Shown here: piece after piece, positions 38,433 to 46,670 of the stretch | Position numbering within the stretch: the first letter of the stretch is position 1 | Layout of the letters: every line of letters begins with the position of its first letter | NCBI RefSeq assembly: GCF_000830005.1 | Contig: NZ_CP010407.1 | Coordinates: 434,001 to 498,000, forward strand | Reading direction: 5' to 3' | Origin: Streptomyces vietnamensis | GTDB lineage: Bacteria > Actinomycetota > Actinomycetes > Streptomycetales > Streptomycetaceae | DNA length: 64,000 nt | The notes under the pieces: model-generated | The model's database searches: none | The model's input: the letters and a program-made list of their open reading frames with translations, nothing else | Told to the model about the DNA's origin: nothing | Made by a program: the position numbers and the translations under genes

Positions 38433-39509
38433 ATGGCAGGGAAGAAGAAGTCACGCACGCTCCTCTCGGGCCTCGCCGTGCTCGGGCTCGTCGCGACCTC
38501 GGGGTACCTCACCCTGGAGCTGCGCAAGCAGGAGGAGCAGGGCGTCACCGAGGTCCGCAACGTCGGCGTCCTCAACGGCACCGGGAAGGCGGGCGCGGCC
38601 CAGAACACGGGCGGGGAGCAGTGGTCGCGCCTGGAGAACCCCGCGCGCAGTGTGCTGCGCGGCGCCGACGGCCAGGTCGAGGCGGTCCTGACCGACGGCG
38701 CGCGGACCGCGAAGCTCACGGGCCCGGCCCGTACCTTCGCCGAGCCGACCTCCACGGCCTCCAAGGTCTCCACGACCGACTGGATCCGGCTCATGCCGAA
38801 GCCCTGGGCCAAGGGCGCGGAGAAGGAGAAGTGGTTCAAGGACTGGTACGCGGAGAACGCGGACAGCAAGGAGGACGACATCTTCGCGTTCGCCTTCCAG
38901 TACGTGGCGGGCGCGCCGCAGCGCAAGGACGAGCAGGGCCGCGTCGTCGCGGGTGACGCGAACTTCGGGCCGCTGAACACCACCGGGGCCGAGGGCGGTG
39001 ACCTCCGTCTGGAGCAGTCCGACTTCTACGACTACCTCGGCGTCCCGTACCCCTTCCGGGACGGCACCGTCGGCAAGCCGGAGGCGATGCGGATCCGGTC
39101 GCTGGACTGCTCCGGCTTCATGCGCATGGTGCTCGGCTTCCGCGCGCGCTACCCGCTGATGTCCTCGGACAAGTCCGGCGACGGCCTGCCGCGCACGGCG
39201 AACGGCATGGCCCGTTCCGATCAGGGCGTGGACATCCTGCCGCTGACCGGCATCGCCGCGCAGAACCGTCCCTCCGCCATCGACGAGCTGCAGCCGGGCG
39301 ACCTGGTGTTCTTCAAGCTGGACACGCGCACCGGGCAGCGCCTCGACCACGTCGGCATGGTCCTCGGCCACGACACCGAGGGTCACCTGGTCTTCGTCTC
39401 CAGCCGCGAGGAGGTCAACGGGCCCACCATCGGTGACATCGGCGGTGTCTCCCGCCTCGACGGCAACGGCTACTACGCCAAGACGCTGCGCAGCGCGAAG
39501 CGTCTCTGA
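38433..39509 (+). CDS. NlpC/P60-family cysteine peptidase, membrane-anchored
   Basis: 358 residues. An N-terminal anchor (LLSGLAVLGLVATSGYLTL) precedes an external domain with an SH3-like stretch (LTGPARTFAEPTSTASKVS). The C-terminal NlpC/P60 domain has Cys226 in LDCSGFMR and His306 in LDHVGMVLG. NlpC/P60 enzymes cut gamma-D-glutamyl bonds. In Bacillus the PgdS gamma-polyglutamate hydrolase is also NlpC/P60 and sits beside pgsBCA, so a trimming or release role for the polymer is likely; peptidoglycan is the alternative substrate. AAGGAAG precedes ATG. Confidence 0.9.
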   Translation: MAGKKKSRTLLSGLAVLGLVATSGYLTLELRKQEEQGVTEVRNVGVLNGTGKAGAAQNTGGEQWSRLENPARSVLRGADGQVEAVLTDGARTAKLTGPARTFAEPTSTASKVSTTDWIRLMPKPWAKGAEKEKWFKDWYAENADSKEDDIFAFAFQYVAGAPQRKDEQGRVVAGDANFGPLNTTGAEGGDLRLEQSDFYDYLGVPYPFRDGTVGKPEAMRIRSLDCSGFMRMVLGFRARYPLMSSDKSGDGLPRTANGMARSDQGVDILPLTGIAAQNRPSAIDELQPGDLVFFKLDTRTGQRLDHVGMVLGHDTEGHLVFVSSREEVNGPTIGDIGGVSRLDGNGYYAKTLRSAKRL

Positions 39510-39517
39510 CGTCCCCC

Positions 39518-40255
39518 CTATCGGCCGCGCATCAGCTCCAGGTCTTCGCCCCAGGCGTCGAGCACGGCGCCGTGTCCGTGGTGCCGTGCCACTGCCTCGA
39601 CCCGGGCGAAGAGCCGCCGCTGGGCGGGGACGTCGCCCGATCCGGAGATGCGCGCCACGGCGTCGAGCAGGGCGTCGGTGTCCCAGCCGGGCAGCGGGTA
39701 CCGGGCGAGCTCCCACTCCAGGTACTTGTTGTAGGGGCGGGGGCGGCGGTCGAGGGCGAAGAGCAGTTCGAGGAGGTGGCCGATGCTGTCGGCGGCGTCG
39801 AGCCGGGCCGCGAGTCCGTGTCCGTCCCTGTCGTTCTTGAGCGAGCGGTAGAGGGAGTTGGCGTAGGCGTCGAGCCACTGGGCGGCGGCGCGGGAGGCCT
39901 CGTCGGCGGTGAGGCGCGCCTTGGCGGCCAGGATCCGGGCGATGTCTCCGTCGAGCCGGTCGAGCACGACCCGGGCGCGGGCGAGTGCGTACCGTTCGAA
40001 GCCCGGCATGCCCAGGGCACGGAACTCGTCGAGGGTGAGGAGGACGAGGTCGAGCTCTCGGGTGCGGTGCCCGGTGTAGCGGGTGAGGTCCGTCGGCACG
40101 CCTTCGGCGAGGACGACGTACAGGTCGTGGTCGGAGTGCTCGGTGGTCATGCCCTCGTGCGCCCGGGACCCCTTGAGGACGAGGCCGAGGACCGCCGGGT
40201 CGGCGGAGGCGAGTGCGACGAACGCGTCGTGGGTGAGGGGCTGTCGGGCTGTCAT
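39518..40255 (-). CDS. MNT-type nucleotidyltransferase-domain protein
   Basis: 245 residues. The N-terminal nucleotidyltransferase core LVLKGSRAHEGMTTEHSDHDLYVVL has the GS...DxD metal-binding pattern (SDHDL). It resembles minimal nucleotidyltransferases and aminoglycoside adenylyltransferase-like proteins. The C-terminal half is helical (HLLELLFALDRRPRPYNKYLEWEL). It starts inside the HAD gene stop (ATGA overlap), so the two proteins are made together. Substrate unknown; an antibiotic-modifying activity is possible but not demonstrated by sequence. Confidence 0.83.
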   Translation of the reverse strand: MTARQPLTHDAFVALASADPAVLGLVLKGSRAHEGMTTEHSDHDLYVVLAEGVPTDLTRYTGHRTRELDLVLLTLDEFRALGMPGFERYALARARVVLDRLDGDIARILAAKARLTADEASRAAAQWLDAYANSLYRSLKNDRDGHGLAARLDAADSIGHLLELLFALDRRPRPYNKYLEWELARYPLPGWDTDALLDAVARISGSGDVPAQRRLFARVEAVARHHGHGAVLDAWGEDLELMRGR

Positions 40256-40941
40256 CGGGCGATCCCGCAGGCCCCGAGCACCAGGTGCAGCCGTTCCTCG
40301 ACGGTCCGGGTCAGGGGCGGGAGGAGGAGGGTCGGCAGGCCGGCTTCGACGCCTCCGCCGTCGTGGCCGGAGCGGTCGCCGACCATGAGGGCCTCGTCGG
40401 GGCGCACCCCGAGCTGCTCCAGGGCCACGCCGAAGAAGGCGGGGTCGGGCTTGCACAGGCCGTGTTCGAAGGACAGGGCGTAGTCGTCGACGTACGCGTC
40501 CAGGCCGGTCTTCTCGAACGCGGGCCGGATGTCGACGTGGATGTCGCTGATGACGGCCACCTTGACCCCGGCGGCCTTCAGCCCCGCCAGGGTGGGTGCG
40601 ACGTCCGTCGCGAACGGGTTGCCGGTGGGGTCGGAGAGGGTCGCGTACAGCGCGTCGGCCAGGGCCGGTTCGATCCCCGCGGCCCGCATCCACGTGTCGT
40701 AGCCCTCGCGGTGCGCGTCGGCGGACACGTCGGACCAGCCCCCCGTCACGTCCGGCAGTCGGCCCGCCTCGGTCAGGGCCTCGCTGATCCGCCGTACCTC
40801 CGTCTCCGGGGCTTCGCGGCCGAGGCCGAGCAGGGTGCTCTCGATCCAGTGGGCGCCCCTCGGTCTCCCGGCGATCGGGCCCCACTTGGGGACCACGAGC
40901 GTTCCGACCCAGTCGAACAGCACTGCTTTGAAGTAGGGCAT
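40252..40941 (-). CDS. HAD-superfamily hydrolase
   Basis: 229 residues. Motif I is FDWVGTL (nucleophile Asp10; the usual second Asp is Val, as in many haloacid dehalogenase-type members), motif II VISDIH, motif III KPDP, motif IV GDRSGHDGGG. It probably hydrolyses a small phosphorylated or halogenated metabolite in the cytoplasm. Overlaps the nucleotidyltransferase gene by 4 bp. Confidence 0.9.
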   Translation of the reverse strand: MPYFKAVLFDWVGTLVVPKWGPIAGRPRGAHWIESTLLGLGREAPETEVRRISEALTEAGRLPDVTGGWSDVSADAHREGYDTWMRAAGIEPALADALYATLSDPTGNPFATDVAPTLAGLKAAGVKVAVISDIHVDIRPAFEKTGLDAYVDDYALSFEHGLCKPDPAFFGVALEQLGVRPDEALMVGDRSGHDGGGVEAGLPTLLLPPLTRTVEERLHLVLGACGIAR

Positions 40942-41032
40942 GTCTCCCCCGAGAGCGGTCGGTCCATGATCGCGGGCAGCTTTTCAGCCCCGTCCGGTGG
41001 CGTCAACGAACTTTCCCGCCGTGCTCGCCCGC

Positions 41033-42061
41033 TCAGTTGTGGAGCAGTCGCCAGGTGGTGAGGGCGAGCCGGGCGCGGGTCAGGCCCGCGGGGGCCGTGA
41101 GGTCCAGGGCGAGGGTCCTGCCGATGTGGTCGAGGCGGCGGGCGATGCTGCTGTGGTGGAGGTGGAGGAGCTCGGCCGCGCGGCGGACGGAGGCGGTGGC
41201 GCAGTAGGTGTCCAGTGTCTCCAGGTCCTCCGGGGACAGGCGGTCGATCGCGGTCACGTCGGGGTTGTCCCGTACGGCCTCCTCGGGGATGTCCGCCAGG
41301 AGGGCCAGCGCGCCCAGGTCGGCGTGGTGGACGACGGGTTCGCGCGGGGTGGTGAAGCGGAGCGCCGTACGGGCCTGGCGCCAGGAGCGGTCGGGGCTCC
41401 CGGTGCCGCCGATGCCCGCTCGTACGCCTGCGGGGAAGCCCGTACGGTCCAGGGTGGTGGCCAGGATGACGCCCACGTCGGCGAGCGGGGCCGCCTTCAC
41501 CGGGCGGCCCGGGCAGACCAGGGTGCCGACGCGGTCGAGCGGGAGGCTGGTGCGTACGGCGACGACGTGGACGGGGAGGTCGGGGGCGAAGCCCAGGAGG
41601 CGGAGCGCCCGGGCCCGGGCGGCGTCGTCGCTGTCGGAACTGACGGCCAGTTCGACGAGGGCCGGGTCGGCCATGGTGGTGCGGGCGGGGCCGTAGCGTT
41701 CGGCGGCGGCCGCGGCGGCGAGGGCGAAGCGGTCGAGGAGGACCTCGTCGAGCGGGTTGGGCGGGCCGGGACGCTCCAGCCAGACCGTGCCGATCTCCTC
41801 CTCGTCGAGGGTGATCGGCACCTCGGTGGACGCGGGCGCCGGCGGGGTGGACGCCTGCGTGCCCTGGGGCGAGACGCGGGTCGAGCGGCCGGTGCCGTGG
41901 AGCCGTATCCCGGCGACGCACTCGGCCAGGCCCGCCGATGCCCGGGCGAGCGCCGGGAGGTCCACCCGGCGGCGCATGAGGGTGTCGTAGAACGCGACGA
42001 TGCGCATCGCGCCGTCCACGTACGGATCGAGTCCCGACAGCCGTACGGCCAGTGCCTCCAT
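41033..42061 (-). CDS. PucR/CdaR-type transcriptional regulator
   Basis: 342 residues. The C-terminal PucR helix-turn-helix is clear: LDTYCATASVRRAAELLHLHHSSIARRLDHIGRTL followed by the RLALTTWRLL tail. The middle is GGDEF-like/CdaR-type ligand-sensing sequence. ATG 42061 is chosen to end before the divergent hydrolase gene; frames upstream would overlap it. The 118-bp divergent gap suggests that it controls the adjacent alpha/beta hydrolase and beta-lactamase-fold genes. Confidence 0.85.
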   Translation of the reverse strand: MEALAVRLSGLDPYVDGAMRIVAFYDTLMRRRVDLPALARASAGLAECVAGIRLHGTGRSTRVSPQGTQASTPPAPASTEVPITLDEEEIGTVWLERPGPPNPLDEVLLDRFALAAAAAAERYGPARTTMADPALVELAVSSDSDDAARARALRLLGFAPDLPVHVVAVRTSLPLDRVGTLVCPGRPVKAAPLADVGVILATTLDRTGFPAGVRAGIGGTGSPDRSWRQARTALRFTTPREPVVHHADLGALALLADIPEEAVRDNPDVTAIDRLSPEDLETLDTYCATASVRRAAELLHLHHSSIARRLDHIGRTLALDLTAPAGLTRARLALTTWRLLHN

Positions 42062-42179
42062 GGCAGAAGGATCGCAGAAGGACGGAGCGACGGGGGCGCG
42101 CCGTTCGGTGCGTGACCGGCGCGGGACGCGCGACGGATGGCGGATGATCTCCCGGCGGCCGGCCCGCAGGATGGTCGTC

Positions 42180-43076
42180 ATGGATCCCGAACTCGAAGCG
42201 TTCATCCCCTTCTTCCCGCAGACCGATCTGTCCGACCCGGTCTCCGCCCGCGCCTACTTCGCCGGTCTGGCGGCCGCCGTACCGGCGCCGGACACCTCGG
42301 AGATGGAGGTCGAGGACCGTGTCGTGCCCGGCGACCCGGACGTGGCGGTACGGATCTACCGGCCGCGCCGGGCACAGGGGGCGGTGGTCTGGCTGCACGG
42401 CGGCGGGTACGTCATGGGGAACGTGGACACCGAGCACCCGTGGGCCACCCGCATCGCGGAGAACTCCGGCGCGGTGGTGATCTCCGTCGGCTACCGCCTT
42501 GCCCCCGAGCACCCGTTCCCGGCCGCGCTCGACGACGCCTACGCCGTACTGAACTGGATGGCCGGACACGCGGCCGAACTCGGCATCGACCCCGCACGGA
42601 TCGCGGTCGGGGGCCACAGCGCCGGCGGCGGGCTCGCGGCCGCGGTGGCGCTGCGGGCGCGGGACGAGCAGGGGCCGCCGATCCGTTTCCAGCTGCTCAA
42701 CCAGGCGGGGCTCGACGACCGTCTGGAGACCTGGTCGGCACGGAACTTCACCGACACGCCCTGGTACCACCGCGGCAAGGCGATCGCCGCCTGGGGGCAC
42801 TACCTGGGTGGCCGGCCGGCCACCCCGTACGCCGCCCCGGCGCGGGCGGCCGATCTGTCGGGCCTCCCGCCGGCGTACGTCGCCTCGGCCGAGTTCTGCC
42901 CGAACCGCGACGAGGACCTCGCCTACGCGGTCCGGCTGCTCCAGGCGGGCGTGTCCGTCGAGATCCACCAGTGGCCCGGCACGTTCCACGGATCGCAGGC
43001 GATCCTCTCCGCCGAGGTCTCGCAGCGGCAGAACGCCGAACTCGGCGCCGTGCTGCGGCGCGCCCTCGCCGACTGA
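42180..43076 (+). CDS. Alpha/beta hydrolase of the hormone-sensitive-lipase family
   Basis: 298 residues. Oxyanion motif HGGGYVMG (from His73), nucleophile Ser147 in GGHSAGGG, and His in TFHGSQ near residue 268 with an Asp in CPNRDEDLAYA. It is a cytoplasmic carboxylesterase acting on small acyl or ester substrates. An in-frame ATG lies 9 bp upstream as an alternative start. It is followed after 31 bp by a serine hydrolase on the same strand, so the two probably form an operon. Confidence 0.9.
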   Translation: MDPELEAFIPFFPQTDLSDPVSARAYFAGLAAAVPAPDTSEMEVEDRVVPGDPDVAVRIYRPRRAQGAVVWLHGGGYVMGNVDTEHPWATRIAENSGAVVISVGYRLAPEHPFPAALDDAYAVLNWMAGHAAELGIDPARIAVGGHSAGGGLAAAVALRARDEQGPPIRFQLLNQAGLDDRLETWSARNFTDTPWYHRGKAIAAWGHYLGGRPATPYAAPARAADLSGLPPAYVASAEFCPNRDEDLAYAVRLLQAGVSVEIHQWPGTFHGSQAILSAEVSQRQNAELGAVLRRALAD

Positions 43077-43107
43077 CCCCACCGATGATCGAGAAAGGAC
43101 TCATGTG

Positions 43108-44253
43108 ATGACGACACGACTGCAGGCCGCCCTGGACGACGTCCACCACGCCGGCGTGCCGGGCGTGATCGCCGCGGTACGGGACGGGGACCGGACCTGG
43201 AGCGGCGCGTCCGGGGTCGCCGATCTCGCGACCGGCCGTCCCGTCACGGCCGACATGCGGCACCGCGTCGGCAGCGTCACCAAGACCTTCACCGCGGCCG
43301 CCGTCATGCTCCAGGTCGAGCAGGGGCACATCCGGCTCGACGCACCGATCGGCGACTACCTCCCGGAGCTCGTGCCGGGCGAGCGGGGCCGGAGGATCAC
43401 GGTCCGGATGCTGCTCAACAACACGAGCGGCATCCCCGACTACCTCGCCTACGCGTTCCCGTCCCTCCAGGGGTTCCCGACCCGCCTCGACGTGTCGACG
43501 CGGAGCCTGGACGACAACCGGTTCCGTACCTTCCGTCCGGCCGAGCTGATCGAGATGGGGCTCTCGGCGCCCCCGGTGGGCGAGCCCGGCGGGCCCACGG
43601 GGGTGTACTCGAACGTCAACTGGCTGCTCCTCGGCGAGCTCCTGGAGCGGGTGACCGGGATGCCGGCCGAGGAGTGCATCACCCGGAGCGTCATCGATCG
43701 TGCCGGGCTCCGGCACACCGGGTTCCCGAAGGGGACGGAGGTCGAGGGCCCGCACTCGCGGCTGTACGAGGCGTTCTACGGCCTGATCGACCCTCCGCGT
43801 GACTACAGCGTCTACGACATGTCCTGGGTGGGGGTGGCGGCCGCGCTGGTGTCGACCATGACGGACCTCAACCGCTTCTACGCCCGGCTGCTCGCCGGAG
43901 AGGTCGTCAGCCCGGCGTCCCTTGCGGAGATGCAGCGGACGATCCCGGCCACGGCCCTGGACGGGTCGCCGATCCAGTACGGGCTCGGTCTGCACAGGGT
44001 CGATCTCGGCGGCTCCACCTTCTGGGGTCACGACGGCACCGTCTGGGGATCCGGAACGATGTCGCTGACCAGCGCGGACGGCGAACGCCAGATGTCCGTG
44101 TCGGTCAACCTCATCCGCTGGAACAGGCCGGACGCCTCGGGGAGGCCGCAGCCCCACCCCATCGACGGTGCCATGAAGGCGCTGTACCAGCGGGCGCTGT
44201 GCGGCGAGGACCTAAACGGTCACGCCGAGGACCCTGCCGGCGCCACCGTGTAG
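43108..44253 (+). CDS. Serine hydrolase, class C beta-lactamase / DD-peptidase fold
   Basis: 381 residues, no signal peptide. Ser56-V-T-Lys59 (SxxK), a YSN motif near 170 and WGHDGT (the KTG-equivalent HxG) near 300 give the class C beta-lactamase/esterase signature. Lack of export signal favours a cytoplasmic esterase or amidase rather than a penicillin-binding protein. GAAAGGA precedes ATG. The last 34 bp overlap the 3' end of the convergent aldehyde dehydrogenase gene. Confidence 0.9.
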   Translation: MTTRLQAALDDVHHAGVPGVIAAVRDGDRTWSGASGVADLATGRPVTADMRHRVGSVTKTFTAAAVMLQVEQGHIRLDAPIGDYLPELVPGERGRRITVRMLLNNTSGIPDYLAYAFPSLQGFPTRLDVSTRSLDDNRFRTFRPAELIEMGLSAPPVGEPGGPTGVYSNVNWLLLGELLERVTGMPAEECITRSVIDRAGLRHTGFPKGTEVEGPHSRLYEAFYGLIDPPRDYSVYDMSWVGVAAALVSTMTDLNRFYARLLAGEVVSPASLAEMQRTIPATALDGSPIQYGLGLHRVDLGGSTFWGHDGTVWGSGTMSLTSADGERQMSVSVNLIRWNRPDASGRPQPHPIDGAMKALYQRALCGEDLNGHAEDPAGATV

Positions 44254-45605
44254 GTGCGGCCCGACGTGTAGAACTCCAGGCCCGCTCGGCCCTGTTCGCG
44301 CGGCCCGTGGCTGGAGGCCTTGGAGCCGCCGAACGGCAGGTGGAAGTCGACGCCGGTGGAGGGGGCGTTGATCCGGATCATCCCGGTGTCGAGCAGGTCG
44401 AGGCCGTGCAGGGCCGTGTTCAGGTCGGCCGTGTGGACGGAGGTCACCAGGCCGTACGGGACGGAGTTGGTGATCCGGATCGCGTGGGCGAGGTCGTCGG
44501 CGGCGAGCAGGGTCGCGACGGGGCCGAAGACCTCTTCGCGCAGCAGCCGGTGCCCGGGGTCCACCTTCTCCACCAGGGTCGGGGCCGCGTACCAGCCGGG
44601 CCCGTCGAGCGCGGTGCCGGCGGCGAGCTTCGCAAGGCCCCGGCAGGCGTCGACGACCCGGTCGCGGGCGGCCTCGTGGATGAGGGGCCCGCACACGGTG
44701 GCCGGGTCGGCGGGGTCGCCGACGGGGAGGGCCCTCAGTGCTTCGGAGAGTGCCTCGCGCAGCGGGTCGAGGGCGGCGCCGACCGCGATGACGCGGCTGG
44801 TGGCGGTGCACTTCTGGCCCGCGTACCCGGCGAGGGAGGCCGCGATGTGGCCGGCCGCCTGCTCGATGTCCGCGTCGGGCAGGACGAGCGCCGCGTTCAG
44901 GCCGCCCATCTCGGCCTGCGCCGGGATGCCCCGGGCGGTCGCGGCCCTGGCCACGGCCTGGCCGACGGGGGTGGAGCCGGTGAAGGAGACGACGTCGACG
45001 GCCGAGACGAGCGCGTTGCCCTCGGTCGCGCCGCCGGGCAGGACGGTGAACACCGCCTCCGGCACCGCCTGCTGGACGATCTCGGCGAGGCGCCGGGCGC
45101 ACGCGGTGGCCTCGGGGGCGGGTTTGAGGACGACCGTGTTCCCGGCCGCGAGCGCGGGGGCGGCCTTCCAGGTCGGGATGGCGAAGGGGAAGTTCCAGGG
45201 CGTGATGAGCCCGGCCACGCCGTGCGGGCGGCGCCGGGTCAGGAGCAGTCCGGTTCCGGCCGCGGTCTCGTGGACCTCTCCGGTGGGCTGGTAGGGGGCC
45301 TGGGCGTAGTAGCGCCAGATCGCGGCGGTACGGGCCACCTCGGCCCTGGCCTCGGTCAGCGGCTTGCCCACCTCGCGCACGGCGAGCTCGGCCAGTTCGC
45401 CGGCCGCGGCCTCGACGGCGGTGGCGATCGCGCCCAGGGCGGCCGAGCGGGCGGCGGCTCCGGCGAGGAGCCAGCCGGGCTGGGCGGCACGGGCCCGTTC
45501 GACGGTGTCGACGGCCGCGAAGGCGCCGGGCGCGGGGATGCGCAGGAGCACGTCGGCCGGGTCGGCCGGGTTGCGGGAGGTGAGGGTGGGAAGCGTGTCG
45601 GTCAT
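44220..45605 (-). CDS. Aldehyde dehydrogenase, probable 2-oxoglutarate semialdehyde dehydrogenase
   Basis: 461 residues. PWNF (Asn138), EMGGLN (Glu232) and catalytic Cys266 in YAGQKCTATSR, with the GSTPVGQ nucleotide-binding turn. The superfamily oxidises aldehydes with NAD(P)+. Placed 77 bp downstream of a DHDPS-family deaminase in a hydroxyproline gene set, its likely substrate is alpha-ketoglutarate semialdehyde, giving 2-oxoglutarate, the last step of the trans-4-hydroxyproline route. Family is certain; the substrate is from context. Confidence 0.9.
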   Translation of the reverse strand: MTDTLPTLTSRNPADPADVLLRIPAPGAFAAVDTVERARAAQPGWLLAGAAARSAALGAIATAVEAAAGELAELAVREVGKPLTEARAEVARTAAIWRYYAQAPYQPTGEVHETAAGTGLLLTRRRPHGVAGLITPWNFPFAIPTWKAAPALAAGNTVVLKPAPEATACARRLAEIVQQAVPEAVFTVLPGGATEGNALVSAVDVVSFTGSTPVGQAVARAATARGIPAQAEMGGLNAALVLPDADIEQAAGHIAASLAGYAGQKCTATSRVIAVGAALDPLREALSEALRALPVGDPADPATVCGPLIHEAARDRVVDACRGLAKLAAGTALDGPGWYAAPTLVEKVDPGHRLLREEVFGPVATLLAADDLAHAIRITNSVPYGLVTSVHTADLNTALHGLDLLDTGMIRINAPSTGVDFHLPFGGSKASSHGPREQGRAGLEFYTSGRTYTVAPAGSSA

Positions 45606-45682
45606 GGGAGGAGGCCTCCGGGGAAGGGATCGTCCGGGTCGGGGAAGGGTCGGCGCCGGCGTGGGCTTCGGGCGGCCCCGCG

Positions 45683-46591
45683 TCAGTGGTGGCCGTCGGC
45701 CACGACCTTCTCCGTGGCGGTCCGCACCGCGGCCTCGATCGTGCCGGTGAGCGGGTGGCGCGGCGGGCGGGTGGGGCCGCCGGGGCGGCCGGCGAGGTCC
45801 ATGGAGAGCTTGATGGACTGGACGAACTCCGTCTTCGAGTCCCAGCGCAGCAGGGAGTGCAGGGACTTGTACAGCGGGAGAGCGGTCGTCAGGTCGCCCG
45901 CGACGGCGGCGTGGTACAGCGCGGCGCAGCTGGCGGGGAAGGCGTTGGGGTAACCGGCGATCCACCCGACGGCGCCCGCGACGGCGAGTTCGAGGAGGAC
46001 GTCGTCGGCTCCGATCAGCAGATCGAGTTCCGGGGCGAGTTCGGCGATCTCGTAGGCGCGGCGGACGTCGCCGCTGAACTCCTTCACCGCGACGATGCTG
46101 CCGTCGCCGTGCAGCCGGGCGAGGAGGTCGGGGGTGAGGTCGACCTTGGTGTCGAAGGGGTTGTTGTACGCGACGATCGGGATGCCGACGCCGGCCACCT
46201 CGGTGTAGTGGGCGCGCACGGCCGTCGCGTCGGCGCGGTACGTGTTGGGCGGCAGGAGCAGGACCGAACCGGCGCCGGCCTCGGCGGCCTGTTCGGCCCA
46301 GCGGCGGGACTCGGCGCTGCCGTACGCGGCGACACCCGGCATGACCCGTGCCCCGTCGCCCGCCGCTTCGACGGCGGTACGGACGACCTGGGCGCGCTCC
46401 GCGTCGGTGAGGGTCTGGTACTCGCCGAGGGAGCCGTTCGGGACGACGCCGTCGCAGCCGTTGGCGATCAGCCAGGCCACGTGCTCGGCGTAGGCGTCGT
46501 GGTCGACGGAGAGGTCCTCGCGGAAGGGGAGGGTGGTGGCGACCATGATGCCGCGCCAGGGGCGGTCGGTGTTCCAGGTGGTGGCGGTCAT
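45683..46591 (-). CDS. DHDPS/NAL-family lyase, probable pyrroline-4-hydroxy-2-carboxylate deaminase
   Basis: 302 residues. The TIM-barrel DHDPS family signature is intact: NGSLGEYQTLT, Tyr142 (IVAYNNP) and Schiff-base Lys170 (VAVKEFSGD). In hydroxyproline catabolism a member of this family converts delta1-pyrroline-4-hydroxy-2-carboxylate to alpha-ketoglutarate semialdehyde with loss of ammonia and water. The dehydrogenase for the product is the next gene. Dihydrodipicolinate synthase for lysine is less likely given the neighbours. AGAAAGG precedes ATG. A TAAAAT hexamer and TGTGACAT element lie just upstream. Confidence 0.88.
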   Translation of the reverse strand: MTATTWNTDRPWRGIMVATTLPFREDLSVDHDAYAEHVAWLIANGCDGVVPNGSLGEYQTLTDAERAQVVRTAVEAAGDGARVMPGVAAYGSAESRRWAEQAAEAGAGSVLLLPPNTYRADATAVRAHYTEVAGVGIPIVAYNNPFDTKVDLTPDLLARLHGDGSIVAVKEFSGDVRRAYEIAELAPELDLLIGADDVLLELAVAGAVGWIAGYPNAFPASCAALYHAAVAGDLTTALPLYKSLHSLLRWDSKTEFVQSIKLSMDLAGRPGGPTRPPRHPLTGTIEAAVRTATEKVVADGHH

Positions 46592-46612
46592 GGCGATGAC
46601 CTTTCTGTAGTG

Positions 46613-46624
46613 TGTGACATTTTA
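46613..46624 (-). promoter_or_regulatory. Promoter -10 and TGTGACAT element of the deaminase operon
   Basis: On the minus strand TAAAAT (46619-46624) is a good -10; TGTGACAT (plus strand, 46613-46620) overlaps it and the start point. It resembles the TGTGAAAT elements at 49640 and 55488. No clear -35, so an activator may be needed. Confidence 0.5.
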
Positions 46625-46639
46625 TGGAGGGGGAAAGAA

Positions 46640-46661
46640 GAGAGGCCCGCACGGGCCTCTC
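46640..46661 (-). terminator. Terminator after the D-hydroxyproline dehydrogenase operon
   Basis: 10-bp perfect stem GAGAGGCCCG / CGGGCCTCTC, 9 bp beyond the flavoprotein stop. It separates the dehydrogenase operon from the deaminase-aldehyde dehydrogenase operon that begins within 50 bp. Confidence 0.85.
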
Positions 46662-46670
46662 CTTCAGGCT

